A stretch of DNA of 64,000 nt from Symsagittifera roscoffensis (lineage: Eukaryota > Xenacoelomorpha > Acoela > Convolutidae), in the NCBI RefSeq assembly GCF_963678635.1, contig NC_087065.1, positions 48,422,381-48,486,380 on the forward strand, read 5' to 3'. The translations under genes and the position numbers were made by a program. Each line of letters opens with the position of its first letter. Position 1 is the stretch's first letter. Shown here piece by piece: positions 37,801-45,633 of this stretch. The notes under the pieces were generated by a model. The model saw nothing but the letters and a program-made list of their open reading frames with translations, ran no database searches and was not told the origin of the DNA.

Positions 37801-37963
37801 CAGAGTAGATGGTGTTCAAATTATAAGGCAACTCTTGGCGACTGAAAGCCGAAGAGATTTGTGGCAGAAAGTTCTGCGCAGAGGATGGATAATAGTCAGT
37901 GAAAGTCTCTAGCACAAGGTTAAAGTAGGTCGAAACGTGTTCACTAAAACTGCCAACTCTCAT
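18786..37963 (-). CDS. ABHD2: ABHD2-like monoacylglycerol lipase, seven coding exons
   Basis: Membrane-anchored alpha/beta hydrolase. ABHD2 enzymes hydrolyse acylglycerols, and in mammals this activity on 2-arachidonoylglycerol is progesterone-stimulated. CDS (minus): 37963-37557, 37188-37010, 33322-33141, 27716-27544, 26622-26437, 19646-19492, 19102-18786. The sum is 1599 bp, 532 residues, and all splice phases fit GT-AG introns. One membrane helix lies at about 51-69, then an acidic segment at 86-118 that human ABHD2 lacks. Diagnostic WGKSGHVQT is at about 143-151. The nucleophile is in GYSMGG (Ser280), the acid in NAIDDPL (Asp411 or 412), and the base in HGGHLGYF (His443). ABHD1/3 differ at the WGKSGH motif. 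Intron 5 contains an opposite-strand gene. Confidence 0.93.
19492..19646 (-). CDS. ABHD2: ABHD2 exon 6 (catalytic aspartate)
   Basis: Acceptor TTTCAG, donor GTTAGT. It encodes KYYGYDSFEKF and PLLLINAIDDPLIGPL, which carries the acid of the triad. Intron 5, upstream of this exon, is 6.8 kb and hosts a nested gene on the plus strand. Confidence 0.94.
19850..21026. other. ABHD2 intron 5, left part: repeats, no certain exon
   Basis: Apart from the MITE fragment at 20440-20587 nothing is firmly assignable. 20160-20253 is open on the plus strand between splice-like sites but its phase does not join the next exon (see rejected items). Confidence 0.4.
20440..20587 (+). mobile_element. hAT-type MITE, right-end fragment
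   Basis: Matches the right third of the element at 1354-1756 in the same orientation: TGCTTTGGGAGAGCTTGAAA, GGTTGACCTAAAAAGTCGAC, and a terminal CCTTGATCCGCCCC. The left end and target duplication are missing. Confidence 0.75.
21027..21259 (+). CDS. Nested gene, exon A
   Basis: Acceptor TTTCATTACAG, donor CCG then GTAAGC. It reads HALFSNLISSNFEYSSS at the start and ends ENI with a split arginine codon. Only this frame is open. Confidence 0.78.
21027..22685 (+). CDS. Unrecognised basic-tailed protein gene nested in ABHD2 intron 5 (3' part)
   Basis: Five consecutive plus-strand exons: 21027-21259, 21385-21544, 21802-22001, 22177-22449 and 22574-22685. All have GT-AG borders and matching phases, giving 325 residues up to TAA at 22683. 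Exon 1 begins after an acceptor in mid-protein, so upstream coding exons are missing from my model. The N-terminal half is helical (LVFHCLAQYLSSECMMYMV, IELLQAEMEHNEKAF, MLHKLHNVFVAMLRKSGMNK), then RYWTRPYSPPVAVEQALLG, a low-complexity middle, and a strongly basic C-terminus (ENNARKKRKTPSNPASRVKR) resembling a nuclear localisation signal. I do not recognise the family. GC content is clearly above the surrounding intron. Confidence 0.8.
21385..21544 (+). CDS. Nested gene, exon B
   Basis: Acceptor TTTTTTGCGCGTAG, donor GTAGAC. It encodes EDKVMLHKLHNVF and TRMDTNHILREIGFKPDKM. The phase enters at position 2 and leaves at a codon boundary, matching its neighbours. Confidence 0.78.
21802..22001 (+). 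CDS. Nested gene, exon C
   Basis: Acceptor CCCTGTTTAG, donor GTAATT. It encodes SKLRYWTRPYSPPVAVEQ and an asparagine/glutamine-rich stretch, then SSIYFFRRRSNGPN. Confidence 0.78.
22177..22449 (+). CDS. Nested gene, exon D
   Basis: Acceptor AATTAACAG, donor GTAAGA. It encodes SSLGKLWHVLFGCSGKPP, PADIYAPYMVQNRRGSS and ERDRFLSQFVAKNGG. Confidence 0.78.
22574..22685 (+). CDS. Nested gene, exon E (basic C-terminus, stop)
   Basis: Acceptor TTATTAACAG. It encodes 36 residues, very rich in K, R and Q, ending SRVKR then TAA. A canonical AATAAA follows three bases after the stop. Confidence 0.8.
22688..22693 (+). terminator. AATAAA poly(A) signal of the nested gene
   Basis: Canonical hexamer immediately after the stop codon at 22685. 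A second AATAAA lies near 22761. A very short 3' untranslated region is implied if the first one is used. Confidence 0.6.
22700..23382. other. Intronic DNA with dispersed repeat R3
   Basis: 23085-23240 belongs to dispersed family R3 (AGCTCTTTGAAATTCAAGAA, then CGAAACTAGAAGTCGTTCAC). It also occurs at 32.5, 34.4 and 25.1 kb and is tandem at 46.3 kb. No other feature seen. Confidence 0.5.
23383..23770. mobile_element. Foldback element A: GC-rich core with inverted tandem-motif arms
   Basis: The left arm (23383-23460) repeats the motif CAGACAATTCAGCC. The right arm (23699-23770) repeats its inverse, GGCTGAATTGTCTG. Between them is a 56-bp-period direct repeat (AGATTCGAAA...TCGGAATTGTAGATAT at 23473 and 23529) and a GC-rich core of about 120 bp (23578-23697) containing the hairpin GCCGGTG...AACCGGC. 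The core is nearly the same as 60174-60290 in foldback element B, whose arms are unrelated. No coding capacity. Confidence 0.8.
24020..24290 (-). repeat. SINE-like tRNA-derived repeat (family 1)
   Basis: On the minus strand it carries an anticodon-arm-like hairpin (CGAGA, loop CTCTGAG, TCTCG) followed by a box-B sequence AAGGTTCGAATCCGAC. An A-box-like GTGGCTAGTAGTG lies upstream. The 5' part (minus) ends with the conserved GAGCTTGCGAGCGTAGTGTG. The loop has U33 and a CUG triplet, pointing to tRNA-Gln-like ancestry. Confidence 0.72.
24470..24850. repeat. Dispersed repeat R2
   Basis: Same family as 17745-18050, 30960-31330 and 53950-54170: CAAACACGAGCGA, TTTCAAATGCACAAAAGCTC, TTATGCATTTCGAAAA. 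It lies directly after a SINE family 1 copy, the same arrangement as at 29-31 kb. Confidence 0.65.
24851..26436. other. ABHD2 intron 5, right part: no gene seen
   Basis: 25040-25290 shares blocks with 34480-34620 (CTTTAACACTTTTGCTGTTC, TTGCCTTCCTTTCAACAA), part of dispersed family R3. The rest is A/T-rich with no exon-like frame. Confidence 0.45.
26437..26622 (-). CDS. ABHD2: ABHD2 exon 5 (lid region)
   Basis: Acceptor GCTTAG, donor GTGGGT. It encodes the helical lid between the serine and aspartate motifs (AARGLKRWDKMQALYSYI to GLGQFDYHFS). Conservation is lower here than elsewhere, as usual for the family. Confidence 0.9.
   Translation of the reverse strand, partial: GCKGAEEMGQDAGTVQLHSDSKVDLAGRETPDRHADSCGERHQLEGRQGFQGTGTVRLPLF
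26690..27540. other. ABHD2 intron 4: no feature seen
   Basis: AT-rich; no repeat with a partner in the window and no exon-like frame was recognised. Confidence 0.4.
27544..27716 (-). CDS. ABHD2: ABHD2 exon 4 (nucleophile elbow)
   Basis: Acceptor GTAACAG, donor GTGAGA. It encodes EYAAMCDKVMEMF, the catalytic-serine elbow ISLGYSMGGNQICKYLG, and LSICQGYDC. The catalytic serine is residue 280 of the assembled protein. Confidence 0.95.
27720..28555. other. ABHD2 intron 3, first part: repeat fragments only
   Basis: 28180-28220 carries the hairpin-like GAGGCGAAGCTCAGCTTCGC block, repeated at 46045-46085. It is shared with the tail of SINE family 1. No gene seen. Confidence 0.45.
28560..28990 (-). 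repeat. SINE-like tRNA-derived repeat (family 2)
   Basis: Aligns in order with 48120-48660: TGAGCCGATGAAAATAGGCC, ACAACTAAGCCGACA, GAAACGGAATATTTCCC, then a tRNA-like block. On the minus strand this block reads TTGGTCTGGAAGT (A-box-like) and CTCGGTTTCGAAAC (B-box-like), with CGCCTGAGGCG between them. A short copy lies at 39825-39900. Confidence 0.68.
29038..29385 (-). repeat. SINE-like tRNA-derived repeat (family 1), long copy
   Basis: About 350 bp, matching 56955-57292 end to end. On the minus strand: GCGAGCTTGCGAGCGTAG, a 180-bp unique part, the tRNA-like block (TGAGA, loop CTCTCAA, TCTCT, then a T-arm-like GGTCGCAGATCGAACCCGAG), then a 120-bp tail ending near GCGCCTCTGTG. The tRNA-like part is internal instead of at the 5' end. 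Confidence 0.72.
29440..30720. repeat. Satellite array, about eight units of about 160 bp
   Basis: The landmark AAAACGTCATATCTxGGAAACTA recurs near 29470, 29630, 29782, 29948, 30116, 30280, 30435 and 30590. Other shared blocks are GAGAGTACCCTGACA and ACTACAGGGTTGGAAATTTC. Units are 10-30 percent diverged, so this is an old minisatellite or satellite. Two more units of the same family lie at 42130-42480. It sits in ABHD2 intron 3. Confidence 0.88.
30960..31330. repeat. Dispersed repeat R2
   Basis: Matches 24470-24850 in order. This copy has a 12-bp inverted repeat (GGGGTTGCCTTT...AAAGGCAACCCC, 31120-31156) that the other copies lack. Confidence 0.65.
31340..33140. other. ABHD2 intron 3, last part: R3 repeat, no gene seen
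   Basis: 32470-32780 is a dispersed R3 copy (GGCTTTCCAGCTCTTTGAAT, TTTTGAAACTGGAAGTCGAT). The rest is unassigned AT-rich DNA ending at ABHD2 exon 3. Confidence 0.5.
33141..33322 (-). CDS. ABHD2: ABHD2 exon 3
   Basis: Acceptor ATTTAG, donor GTTAGT. It encodes EEITLLICPGIFGSYNKSYV through VCLNHLGVLDEVELKTPRLF and TYGNTE, matching the ABHD2 oxyanion-side region (ICPG, LNHLG, TPR-FTYG). Confidence 0.94.
33330..34800. other. ABHD2 intron 2, left part: no gene seen
   Basis: 34430-34620 is an R3 relative (see 25040-25290). The open frames at 33534-34066 show no family motif and have A/T-driven composition. Confidence 0.4.
34809..34848. repeat. TA microsatellite
   Basis: About 20 TA units after an A-run, 50 bp before the long inverted repeat. 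Confidence 0.9.
34901..36146. mobile_element. Long inverted repeat (foldback) of 1.25 kb with arms of about 540 bp
   Basis: The left arm 34901-35441 is the imperfect reverse complement of 35588-36146, with a spacer of about 147 bp. The outer ends are AAGACTGCTCGTATCAGGGC and its inverse GCCCTGATACGAGCAGTCTT. The inner ends are CGTATCGAAAGTCGGAACAA and its inverse. Each arm has the small palindrome AGGGC(AA/TT)xGCCCT near its tip. No coding region was seen. The transcript of ABHD2 intron 2 would contain a hairpin of more than 500 bp. A broken relative lies at 41105-43015. Confidence 0.88.
36150..37009. other. ABHD2 intron 2, right part: tRNA-like fragment, no gene seen
   Basis: 36295-36345 on the minus strand reads GGTGATTTAGTGCAGATG followed by GACTCGGGGTTCGAATCCCG, like the 3' half of a tRNA with a good T-arm (GGGGTTCGAATCCCG). 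I cannot fold a full cloverleaf, so it is probably a SINE head rather than a tRNA gene. Confidence 0.5.
37010..37188 (-). CDS. ABHD2: ABHD2 exon 2 (WGKSGH motif)
   Basis: Acceptor TTAAG before ATATAAGCC and donor GTAAGC. Joining completes a valine codon. It encodes YKPTWFWGKSGHVQTVLFG, the segment diagnostic of ABHD2, and the first strands of the hydrolase fold. Confidence 0.93.
37557..37963 (-). CDS. ABHD2: ABHD2 exon 1 (start, membrane anchor)
   Basis: Starts at the ATG of MRVGSFSEHV and encodes 135 residues plus two bases, then donor GTAAGC (37556-37551). It contains the hydrophobic helix TIYSVVTIVLLVLYLF followed by KR, implying an N-out or lumenal anchor with the catalytic part after it. 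The transcript exon probably extends to 38040, where TTTCATTTCAG gives a good acceptor for a 5' untranslated exon. A two-codon uORF (ATGTAA) lies in that leader. Confidence 0.88.
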
Positions 37964-38040
37964 AGTTACAGTGGTTGCTTTGCTTACATATTGCACGGTA
38001 AACAGATATAAAGTTTTGGTTCGTAGACTTACATCAAAGT

Positions 38041-41000
38041 CTGAAATGAAACGAATGCCATGTAATAACTGGCGAACTAAATGTCATGACCAACATTTGG
38101 CTTTTCAGCTGTTCAATTAAAGATCCAAACTTATTTTTAAATTGATGTCATAAGTTTTCAGTGTTACAGTGCACATAATCGCCTTGTAGTTTAAGCTAAG
38201 CACAATAGCCAAGTCTTAAACAAATGTTCCGACAGTTTATAGGACAGGTTTTGAGCGAAACTAAGTTTGACCAAATTTTGTCCCAAGTGAACAAATGAAC
38301 AAAATGGTAAACTGTCTTTGAAGAATAAATTTTATAGAGAAGCTAAATGAAGTACAATATTTACTCAATTGATTAATGTTCGAATCCGCACCATAAACGA
38401 TTTCTCAAGGTCTCTTATTTAATTTGAACTAAATTGACCTCCCAAATAAAAAGATGTCCGTTAACGCTTTCTCTCATCTGAACATGATCTAATGAAAGTC
38501 AACGTTTTATGACACTCCATTTCAACTATCAAGAGGAGGATTTTTGCGAGGAGCCGATACACCGGGAAGATGAGCAACATATTGATATATTTTGGCTTCT
38601 AAACTCCTAAAAACATAGCTATTTTCCACATCCTTTCTCCACGTCCAAGGAAAAAAACTTGAAAAATCTCGTTCTTTTAGGAGGGCTTTTCGTTTAGCTT
38701 CAATATTATTAGCTTAAATAATGTCGAATTAATATATTAATTTTTAAGATCAAAAAGTTAAGCACCGAGTCAATGAACACTCCAATTCAACTATTGTGGC
38801 TCTACAAAAGTCTGAAACACAAAACATGGTCAGACACAAAACATTTACTAACTTTTTCATTGCGACTAGAATTATGTTGAAATAATCCCGAAGACAACTT
38901 TTCTTTTCACTGGTCGGAACAGCAAAATTATTGAAATGTCAGCAAAAACATTACAAAAAATTGAGAAAAACAAAACATTAAAAATGAAGTGAATTTTGAT
39001 CAAACAAAGTTACAGTTTCCGGAATGCTCAATTGTGAAAAAGCCTGTACAAACAGTTAGATATGCAACAATGAACAAAAAAGCTGATTTTTTTAACATAA
39101 TTTTTATAAATTTTAACACATTACCAAAATGCCCAATACTAACACCTATAACCCAATTGAATTTAAAAAAACTCTTACCAATGACTCTTTACCACAGAAA
39201 TTAATTGATGCAAAAATTTTAATCCAATTTCGAACTTAACTTAGAAAAAGTGCATGAACAAATTTTGAGAAAAAAAACAGTCTATATATGCGTAAACTCC
39301 TTTTTATTGCCCTTTCTTATACAGAAGTACACCTTAAACCTCTCAGCGATATCAAAATCTTTAACGAATCAAAATGGTTTTTTAAAACATGCAAAGTAAA
39401 GCTCAAAACAATTAGCAAGACAAAAATATATATCATTAAAAAGAAAAATCTAACTTTATAAAAAACTGCTAAAATGCCATAAATTTCAAAGAAAATTTCA
39501 TTTCCATAAAAAAAAACTTTATTAAACTTTTCCCCAAACAATCAGAAACGAAATAGTGAACATTCAGAAGCATATACAACAAAAATTTTGGTTCTTTAAC
39601 ACTATCAGTTTCCATTTACAACTTCCTTATGCAAAAAAAAAATTTAAAAAAAAAATCATGAATCTTTGTTAAAAAATCGACTACCTTTAAAAAGAAATCA
39701 CATGAAATAAACTACCTAAGCCATTACGGATATCCAGATTATCACAAAACTCCTATTTTTCACAAGAAGTTTTAATATAAGAAGAATAAGCACAACGACG
39801 ATAGTCTAAAGTCGAAAAACAGGTGGAAACGAGCTCCCGGTCTTTGTCGTCTCAAGCATGGATGTTAACTCTGCACCACACTTGAATTTACAATAGAGCA
39901 AGTAAAACACGTGATGTAACATTTAAACGTGAGAATTCTGCGAACAAAGTTAATTAGAGAAAAAAGTTTATTAAGCAACATCAAGAAAACTTTCAATACC
40001 CTTGCTTATCGCAAAGGTAATAAGCAACATCAAGAAAACTTTGTTTGAAAAGCCCTGCACATTGCTTCCTCAAAACTGAAAGGCAAAGGAATGTAAAATA
40101 TAAGAAAATTCCATCTTAAAAATATTGGTCCTCAAACATGAAAAGTTACCAAAGAAACACTTTAATAAAAAAAAATTGGAAACCTGTGAAGCCACGAGCC
40201 ACACATCAATTCAAAGATATCATTTGTTAGCAAAGGGAAGAGAGAAATCAAACTAATATCCCATACCGGTATTTTGAAAAATGAAGCTCGTTAGGTGAAA
40301 AACAATAATGCTTCGCGATACAAAAATTCAAGAAATTGATGAAAAAAAAACAACCAAGTACAGAAACGATGTCCTAAAAATCAATTTCAAGTCGGATTAT
40401 CAGTTTCAAATCTTAACGTAGCAAAACATTTCCGAAACTTGGGAAAAAATTAGTTTAAAACAAAATAAGAGTCAAGCTTTATCTAAAAAAAACCACGAGC
40501 ACAAATAATCCATCCTTCGTTGAAGACACAAAAATAGGGACCTTGTGATCAGTCGCTTATTATTATTAGCTATACGAAATATAGAGGCAAAGCTTTACAG
40601 TGCAAATACAATCGATAAAGCGCCTAGAAAAAGCTTCAAAAGAAAATTATTTTTAATTTAAAAAAATTGAACAATAAAATCTCACAAAGCGAGTCAAACC
40701 GCAGGCCTCGAACATACAACTCGACTATCCTACACAACTATGCCACTGAAGCTAGAACATAGGCAACTCATAAAGCGGAGAACACATGCTCATAAACTAA
40801 CAAAACTAAAGCACCAAAAAATCACTTTCATTTGCGAGTTGCATTGGAGATCACTGGTCATTAAACAATGCTCCCAAATCGAGTCAGTAAAAGTTCAATT
40901 ATAATTTCACAAGAAAATGAAAGCGGAGTCAGCAAAAGCACGTTTCCTAGATATTTGTAAGAAATATATTTGTTGCAAGTATAGCAGAGAAACGAAGCCG

Positions 41001-41104
41001 CAATTACGCAAACACTGGCAAAAAAACGGCAAAAGGGAGCTGTGAAATGTACAAAAACATAAACTTTGCATGAAGTAACTTGATAAAAACAAACTAAAGG
41101 CAAC
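38041..41104. other. Intergenic between ABHD2 and HSF, no gene seen
   Basis: AT-rich DNA with SINE fragments: 39825-39900 (family 2 tRNA-like block) and 40670-40870 (family 1). 39965-40065 contains a duplicated ATCAAGAAAACTTT block. The ABHD2 promoter should lie just above 38040, but no TATA, CpG cluster or initiator stands out. Confidence 0.45.
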
Positions 41105-41343
41105 CACCTTGATTCGAATTTATTGTTCCGACTTTCGGAGAAAGTGCGAAATATTTATGCTAAGTGTGGTTTTTTATTCAGTTTCGAGTTGTTAACTAAG
41201 CGTTTCTGTTAACTAAGCGATTGTAGCTAAAATTGCTAATATGGCCAACTTGGGATAATTTAAGTGCGATATATTGCGTACTTATAACACGCGTAGGAAG
41301 CGAATTAATGCGTTCCAAATTGAATTGAGACCAGCAATTTAAT

Positions 41344-41819
41344 GGGGGCTAGGAAATTAGACGATAAGCAAATTAGACGTGACCAACAAAAACGAATTTA
41401 GACGTTAAACTATTTTTTGCAAAACTAGCATCTTAGACGGAAAGCAAAGGGCTAACAAAACTTATTGCTTAAAACAAATTTTCACAATTACAAAAATAAT
41501 ATATGATCCCATTGCATATCAAAATATTTATCTCAATTGATTTATAAAATGTTAATTTCAAGATCATAAAACATTTTTGAAATGCATAAATTATACAATT
41601 GCGGCATGTGAAAAATGCGGCATGTGAAAATTGCGGCATGTGAAAAGTTGATTTGCATTTAAGAAAGCTGAACGAAAGTTAATTGTAGTCGGTGAACAAA
41701 TTTCAGACACGAACAATACAATTAAGTCTAATTTCCCATATTTGTTATTTTGCATCGACGTCTAAATTAGTTTTTGTTGGTCACGTCGAATTTGCTTTTC
41801 GTCTAATTTCCTAGGCCCC
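41344..41819. mobile_element. MITE with long TIRs and a perfect 8-bp TSD
   Basis: A 476-bp element with inverted ends of about 60 bp: GGGGGCTAGGAAATTAGACG on the left and the inverse of GGGGCCTAGGAAATTAGACG on the right, continuing through CAAATTxGACGTGACCAACA. Flanked by AATTTAAT on both sides (41336-41343 and 41820-41827). The 8-bp duplication fits hAT, P or Merlin-type elements. The GGGG terminus is not the CAGGGG of the other MITE family here. The interior is non-coding and contains the triplicated GCGGCATGTGAAAA. Confidence 0.88.
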
Positions 41820-41869
41820 AATTTAATCCTACTAGCGCAGGACTCAAATAGATCGTTGAACGTAAAGAA

Positions 41870-42120
41870 GATCGTAACTTTCCGGTACCTTGGATGTACG
41901 CGCATACGCTTCTGGCGCCCATACTTCTGCTGCAAGGGGGAGAGTAGGGTGTCTACACTTCTGTGTTCCCCTTCCTTCTCTTTACGGTTGTGGTGGACGA
42001 CGGTTTACGATACAGGTGGACGACGGCGAAAAGTCTTGCGCCGTTACCACCGCTGTCCAGCGCCCCGCGTTACGGACGCCGCCCTCTCAATAAGGGATTA
42101 TATTGTAACCTAACAGGATC
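41870..42120. other. GC-rich patch of unknown origin
   Basis: About 250 bp with far higher GC than its surroundings, open in all three plus-strand frames for 60-85 codons. It contains the near-duplicate GGTGGACGACGGTTTACGAT / GGTGGACGACGGCGAAAAGT. It has no recognisable protein motif. It may be a solo LTR fragment, transferred DNA or a mobile-element core. Confidence 0.45.
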
Positions 42121-42129
42121 CGACCATAG

Positions 42130-42480
42130 CGTGGAAAATTTCAATTTCTTTTAGTTGTTTTCGAAGTATTTTTGAAAGCATTGAAAAAATCATGAAAAAC
42201 GCCAAATCTCAGGAACAAAAAAATATTTGAGCAGTAAAAGTTAGCGGCCAGATTCGTACCCTGACAGTACACCCTGAATGTACGCTGACAGGACCCCACT
42301 TTGGGGTTGAGAATTTCGAGTTCGGTCAGTATTTTTTATATCTAAGTTTTTTGAAACAATGAAAAATCATAAAAAACGCCATATCTCGAAAACTTGCGTC
42401 ATACTTGGACGCAAGATTTGCGATGCCTGAGTGTACCTGACAGCATCCCACAATAGGCTTGAGAATTTCAAATTAAGTTG
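42130..42480. repeat. Two units of the 160-bp satellite family
   Basis: AAACGCCAAATCTCAGGAAC near 42193 and AAACGCCATATCTCGAAAAC near 42370, with GTACGCTGACAGGACCCCAC and TTGAGAATTTC blocks. These are the same consensus as the array at 29.4-30.7 kb, with slightly longer units. Confidence 0.75.
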
Positions 42481-43019
42481 AATAAATTGTGAAACAAAAA
42501 AAAATTTGATAGTTTTACGTTGCGAGCATAGGAAAACGTAGAAATAAAGTATTCGCGCTCCAACAGATTTAAAAACGCCGACTTGGGTAAGCTTTTTAGT
42601 CCTTCAACGTTTTAACAGACCAATGTAGGGACTTTTTAAACATGTGCCAAAGGAACTTTCTTAATCATTTCAATATACGATATAGCTTAAGCGTACAAAA
42701 ATCTTTCGTTAAACTTGCGAAAAATAAAACAGTGAAAAGCTCAAACATGTCAACATAGGGACTTCTTAAACATTTGTCAAGTGAAACGCCGATTAAATTA
42801 TGTATAGATTATCGCAATACGAGACACTAAACACACCCTTAGTATCTTACATAACGTGTTAAGGGATAAAATGAAGAATTAAAAAAAAATCTTTTTTTTC
42901 TCAATTATTCAATCAAAAAAAACTTTTCAATTGGCTTTAACTGCAGTCAGAACATTCAGGGCTTTGCCTTCCTATACGAGCAGTCTGGTTAGTAATTAAA
43001 TTTCCTAGCATAAGCTATT

Positions 43020-43888
43020 AAACTGCCAGCTCTGCATGAGCAGCAAAGTGCCACCCGAAGAAAAACACTAATATTTGTGACTAAGGTGGGAAAAAAGTGG
43101 CCATGTAGTATCACACTACGCTCGTCTCACGCAATGAAAAAAAAACTGAAAAAGACATTTTCGTTTCCTCTGGAATTTGAAACCCACTTAAGAAAGAAAA
43201 ATTCGGCTACATTTTAATACATTTTTCGCTATTTGTACTGCTATTGGCGAGTTTTATCTGCCTTTGATTTGGTAAATACAATATCAAATTGGTATATGAA
43301 TTTGGTAACTTTTTCTTTTAAAAAATACTACTTGAAAACAGATGAACAATCACGTCGCTATTTACACAAAAACAGGTTTAAATTTAGACATCATAGCTAA
43401 CCTTTCCAGAGAAAAAAGGAACTAGCTAACAATCAACGCCCAGCAAGCATTCCTCAATTTACGCATCGAACAACATAAACCATTTCAATTTTTCTGATGT
43501 TTTTAATTATTGCCGAGGCAAAACTTAATTCAAAGTTGAGAAAAATAGGAATAAGTTATAGTATAGATAAATATAGTACAGACATAAGCCAATTTTAAAC
43601 GCGATGAAAACCTAATTAGCTTTTACAGATTTCACCGAAATTTTTAACGCTCATAATATTCAATTATCAAGACTATGATAAGTTCAAATATGACTTTGAT
43701 AAGTTACTGATTGCAGTTTGTATAACACTATCTAAGAAAAATGAGATATTACTAGTATCAAAACTCAAAAGATTCAACAATAGATTTGCAGAGTTTTTTA
43801 TATATAATTCTACTATGAAATACGAATTTAGCATATTCTCAGTTGATACAAGAACCTCAACCACTCATTCCAAAGTCCAAAATACATT
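43020..43888. other. HSF 3' flank: SINE tail fragment, otherwise nothing
   Basis: 43040-43140 is a SINE family 1 end (AAAGTGCCACCCGAAG, ATCACACTACGCTCG). No AATAAA was seen on the minus strand just after the HSF stop; a variant signal may be used (TATATAAAA near 43800). Confidence 0.45.
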
Positions 43889-45633
43889 TCATAACTTGTC
43901 AACCGGGACAGGATCATTTGAGTCAGGCCTTTCATTGGTGACTGGGTGGTCCATTTGAACAAATGTGTCAAATATCGGAGCTTCTCCTGGGCTGAATGAA
44001 AACAGATCTGGAAACTTGCCTGTGGCATCCATTTGGTCTCCGAGAGATTTGTCAACATCAAACAAATAATCTGGAAATGCAGGTGAAAGTACTTTATCGT
44101 TTGAACTACTAGAGCTTAGCATATGACGAAGGTTGTCCAGTGACTCCTGGTTCTGCTGGATATTGCTGTGGATCTCATTGACTGGGTTGAGCTGAGTTGA
44201 ATTCACATGAATGCTTGGTCGCATTGGAAACGTCACTTCATCTTTGCCGATATTGTTCATCTCCAGAAGCTGTGGTGGAATAGGTGTATTGGGGTTGAAT
44301 AAAGTCTGCTCATCCATTTCATTTAAGCCCAAGAATGAGGGCGTGGGTAGATCGACATTTAAATTATCTGGTGGATTTTCAGAGCCCATTCCAAACTGGT
44401 TCTCGATATTCGAATGTTCAAATTCAGGACAGACCAATTCATTCACCGATCCTTCCATAACATTTTCTATTGTAGTTGTCGCAAGTTCAGCATTGTTTGA
44501 AAAACCACTACCATTTGAGAAATTGGCGTCAGTACTAGCTACTTTCATCCCGATTCCTCGGCCGACTACGTTTGTAGATGTAGTATAGTTCTGCCCATTT
44601 TGCAAGTGTGGTGCCGAATTGCTATGGACTGTTACAGCAATTGGCTGATGTTGCGTTGTTGCTGTTTTAGAGTTTACAGCACTCTGTTGATTTCGCGATT
44701 GCATAACACGTACTAAATGTGGTTGCATCTTACCGCCTTTGTTGATCATCACTTTGATAAACCCTGAAGATGTGGTGTTATTACCAACCACTGTAGATGG
44801 TTTCGTGAGCTGCGCTTTCGCATTGGATTTGGGTTTAGTTACCACGTGCCCCGCTTTGTAGGGAACTATAGTGTTAGAAGCGTTTGCAAATCTAGGTAAA
44901 TTGCTTGTCTGGTTAGTTCTTAACAGGCTTTTAACATCAGTCGTAGGTTCCGGTGGATTCTTGGGCGAATCTTCCAGTAGCTCTTCAATTATAACGCCCG
45001 TTGGACTCACGCTCTGCGTCTCCATGGACGTCGACTGAAGATCGTGACGCGAGGTGTTACTCTGGCTGTTATTTCCACTAGTGCCACTATTACTACTGCC
45101 ATTTTCGAGAAACGGCAAAGTACCAACAGTATTGGAAAACTTTCGCTTCCTTTTCGCTCCAAATTTTGAATCATTAGTCGTGTTGCCGAAGAAAAACTGA
45201 AACAGTCGACTGATAATCAACTCATGTCTCTGCTGTTGGCTCTTTAATTGCTCAATTTCTTCGCATAACTTTTGATTTTCAGTCTGCAGTAGTTGAATCT
45301 GCGCGTTATTGTACTCTGCTCTGTCTGATAAATTTCGCATTTCCAACGCAATTAACTCATTCAGATGCTCTTGTTTCGAATTCATCCCATTTGAACCGCA
45401 AGATGATTGATGTTCAGAACGGGTATTTTCCGAGATGGGAATTTCCTGTGGATGCATATGTTCCATACTAATGCCGCCATTATTGGGAATGATTTTTCCC
45501 AAGGAATCTTCTGTGACTATGAGTTCCGGAATGAACTGTTGTAGGTTATTGGAAGTATTCACACCTTTTCTCCGTATGTTTGAGAGTCCTGAAGGGTTGT
45601 CCCGAGTGAAGTCAGGGTGAGCAAAAGCCAACG
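43889..45633 (-). CDS. HSF1: HSF exon 2 (end of DBD, HR-A/B, HR-C, activation domain)
   Basis: Acceptor CTCTTTTAG, then the phase-1 join completes a threonine codon leading into [13 protein letters not shown] single 1745-bp exon carries the rest of the protein, including long serine/asparagine/threonine-rich regions, to TGA at 43889. Confidence 0.95.

Larger units (their letters stand above)
41105..43015. mobile_element. Second copy of the long-inverted-repeat family, broken by nested insertions
   Basis: 41112-41335 matches the inner part of the right arm at 35585-35900 (TTATTGTTCCGACTTTCG, CGCGTAGGAAGCGAATTAAT). 42950-43000 matches its outer tip (CAGTCAGAACATTCAGGGCT, ATACGAGCAGTCT). Between them are a complete MITE (41344-41819), a GC-rich patch and two satellite units, so about 1.3 kb has been inserted. 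Confidence 0.65.
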
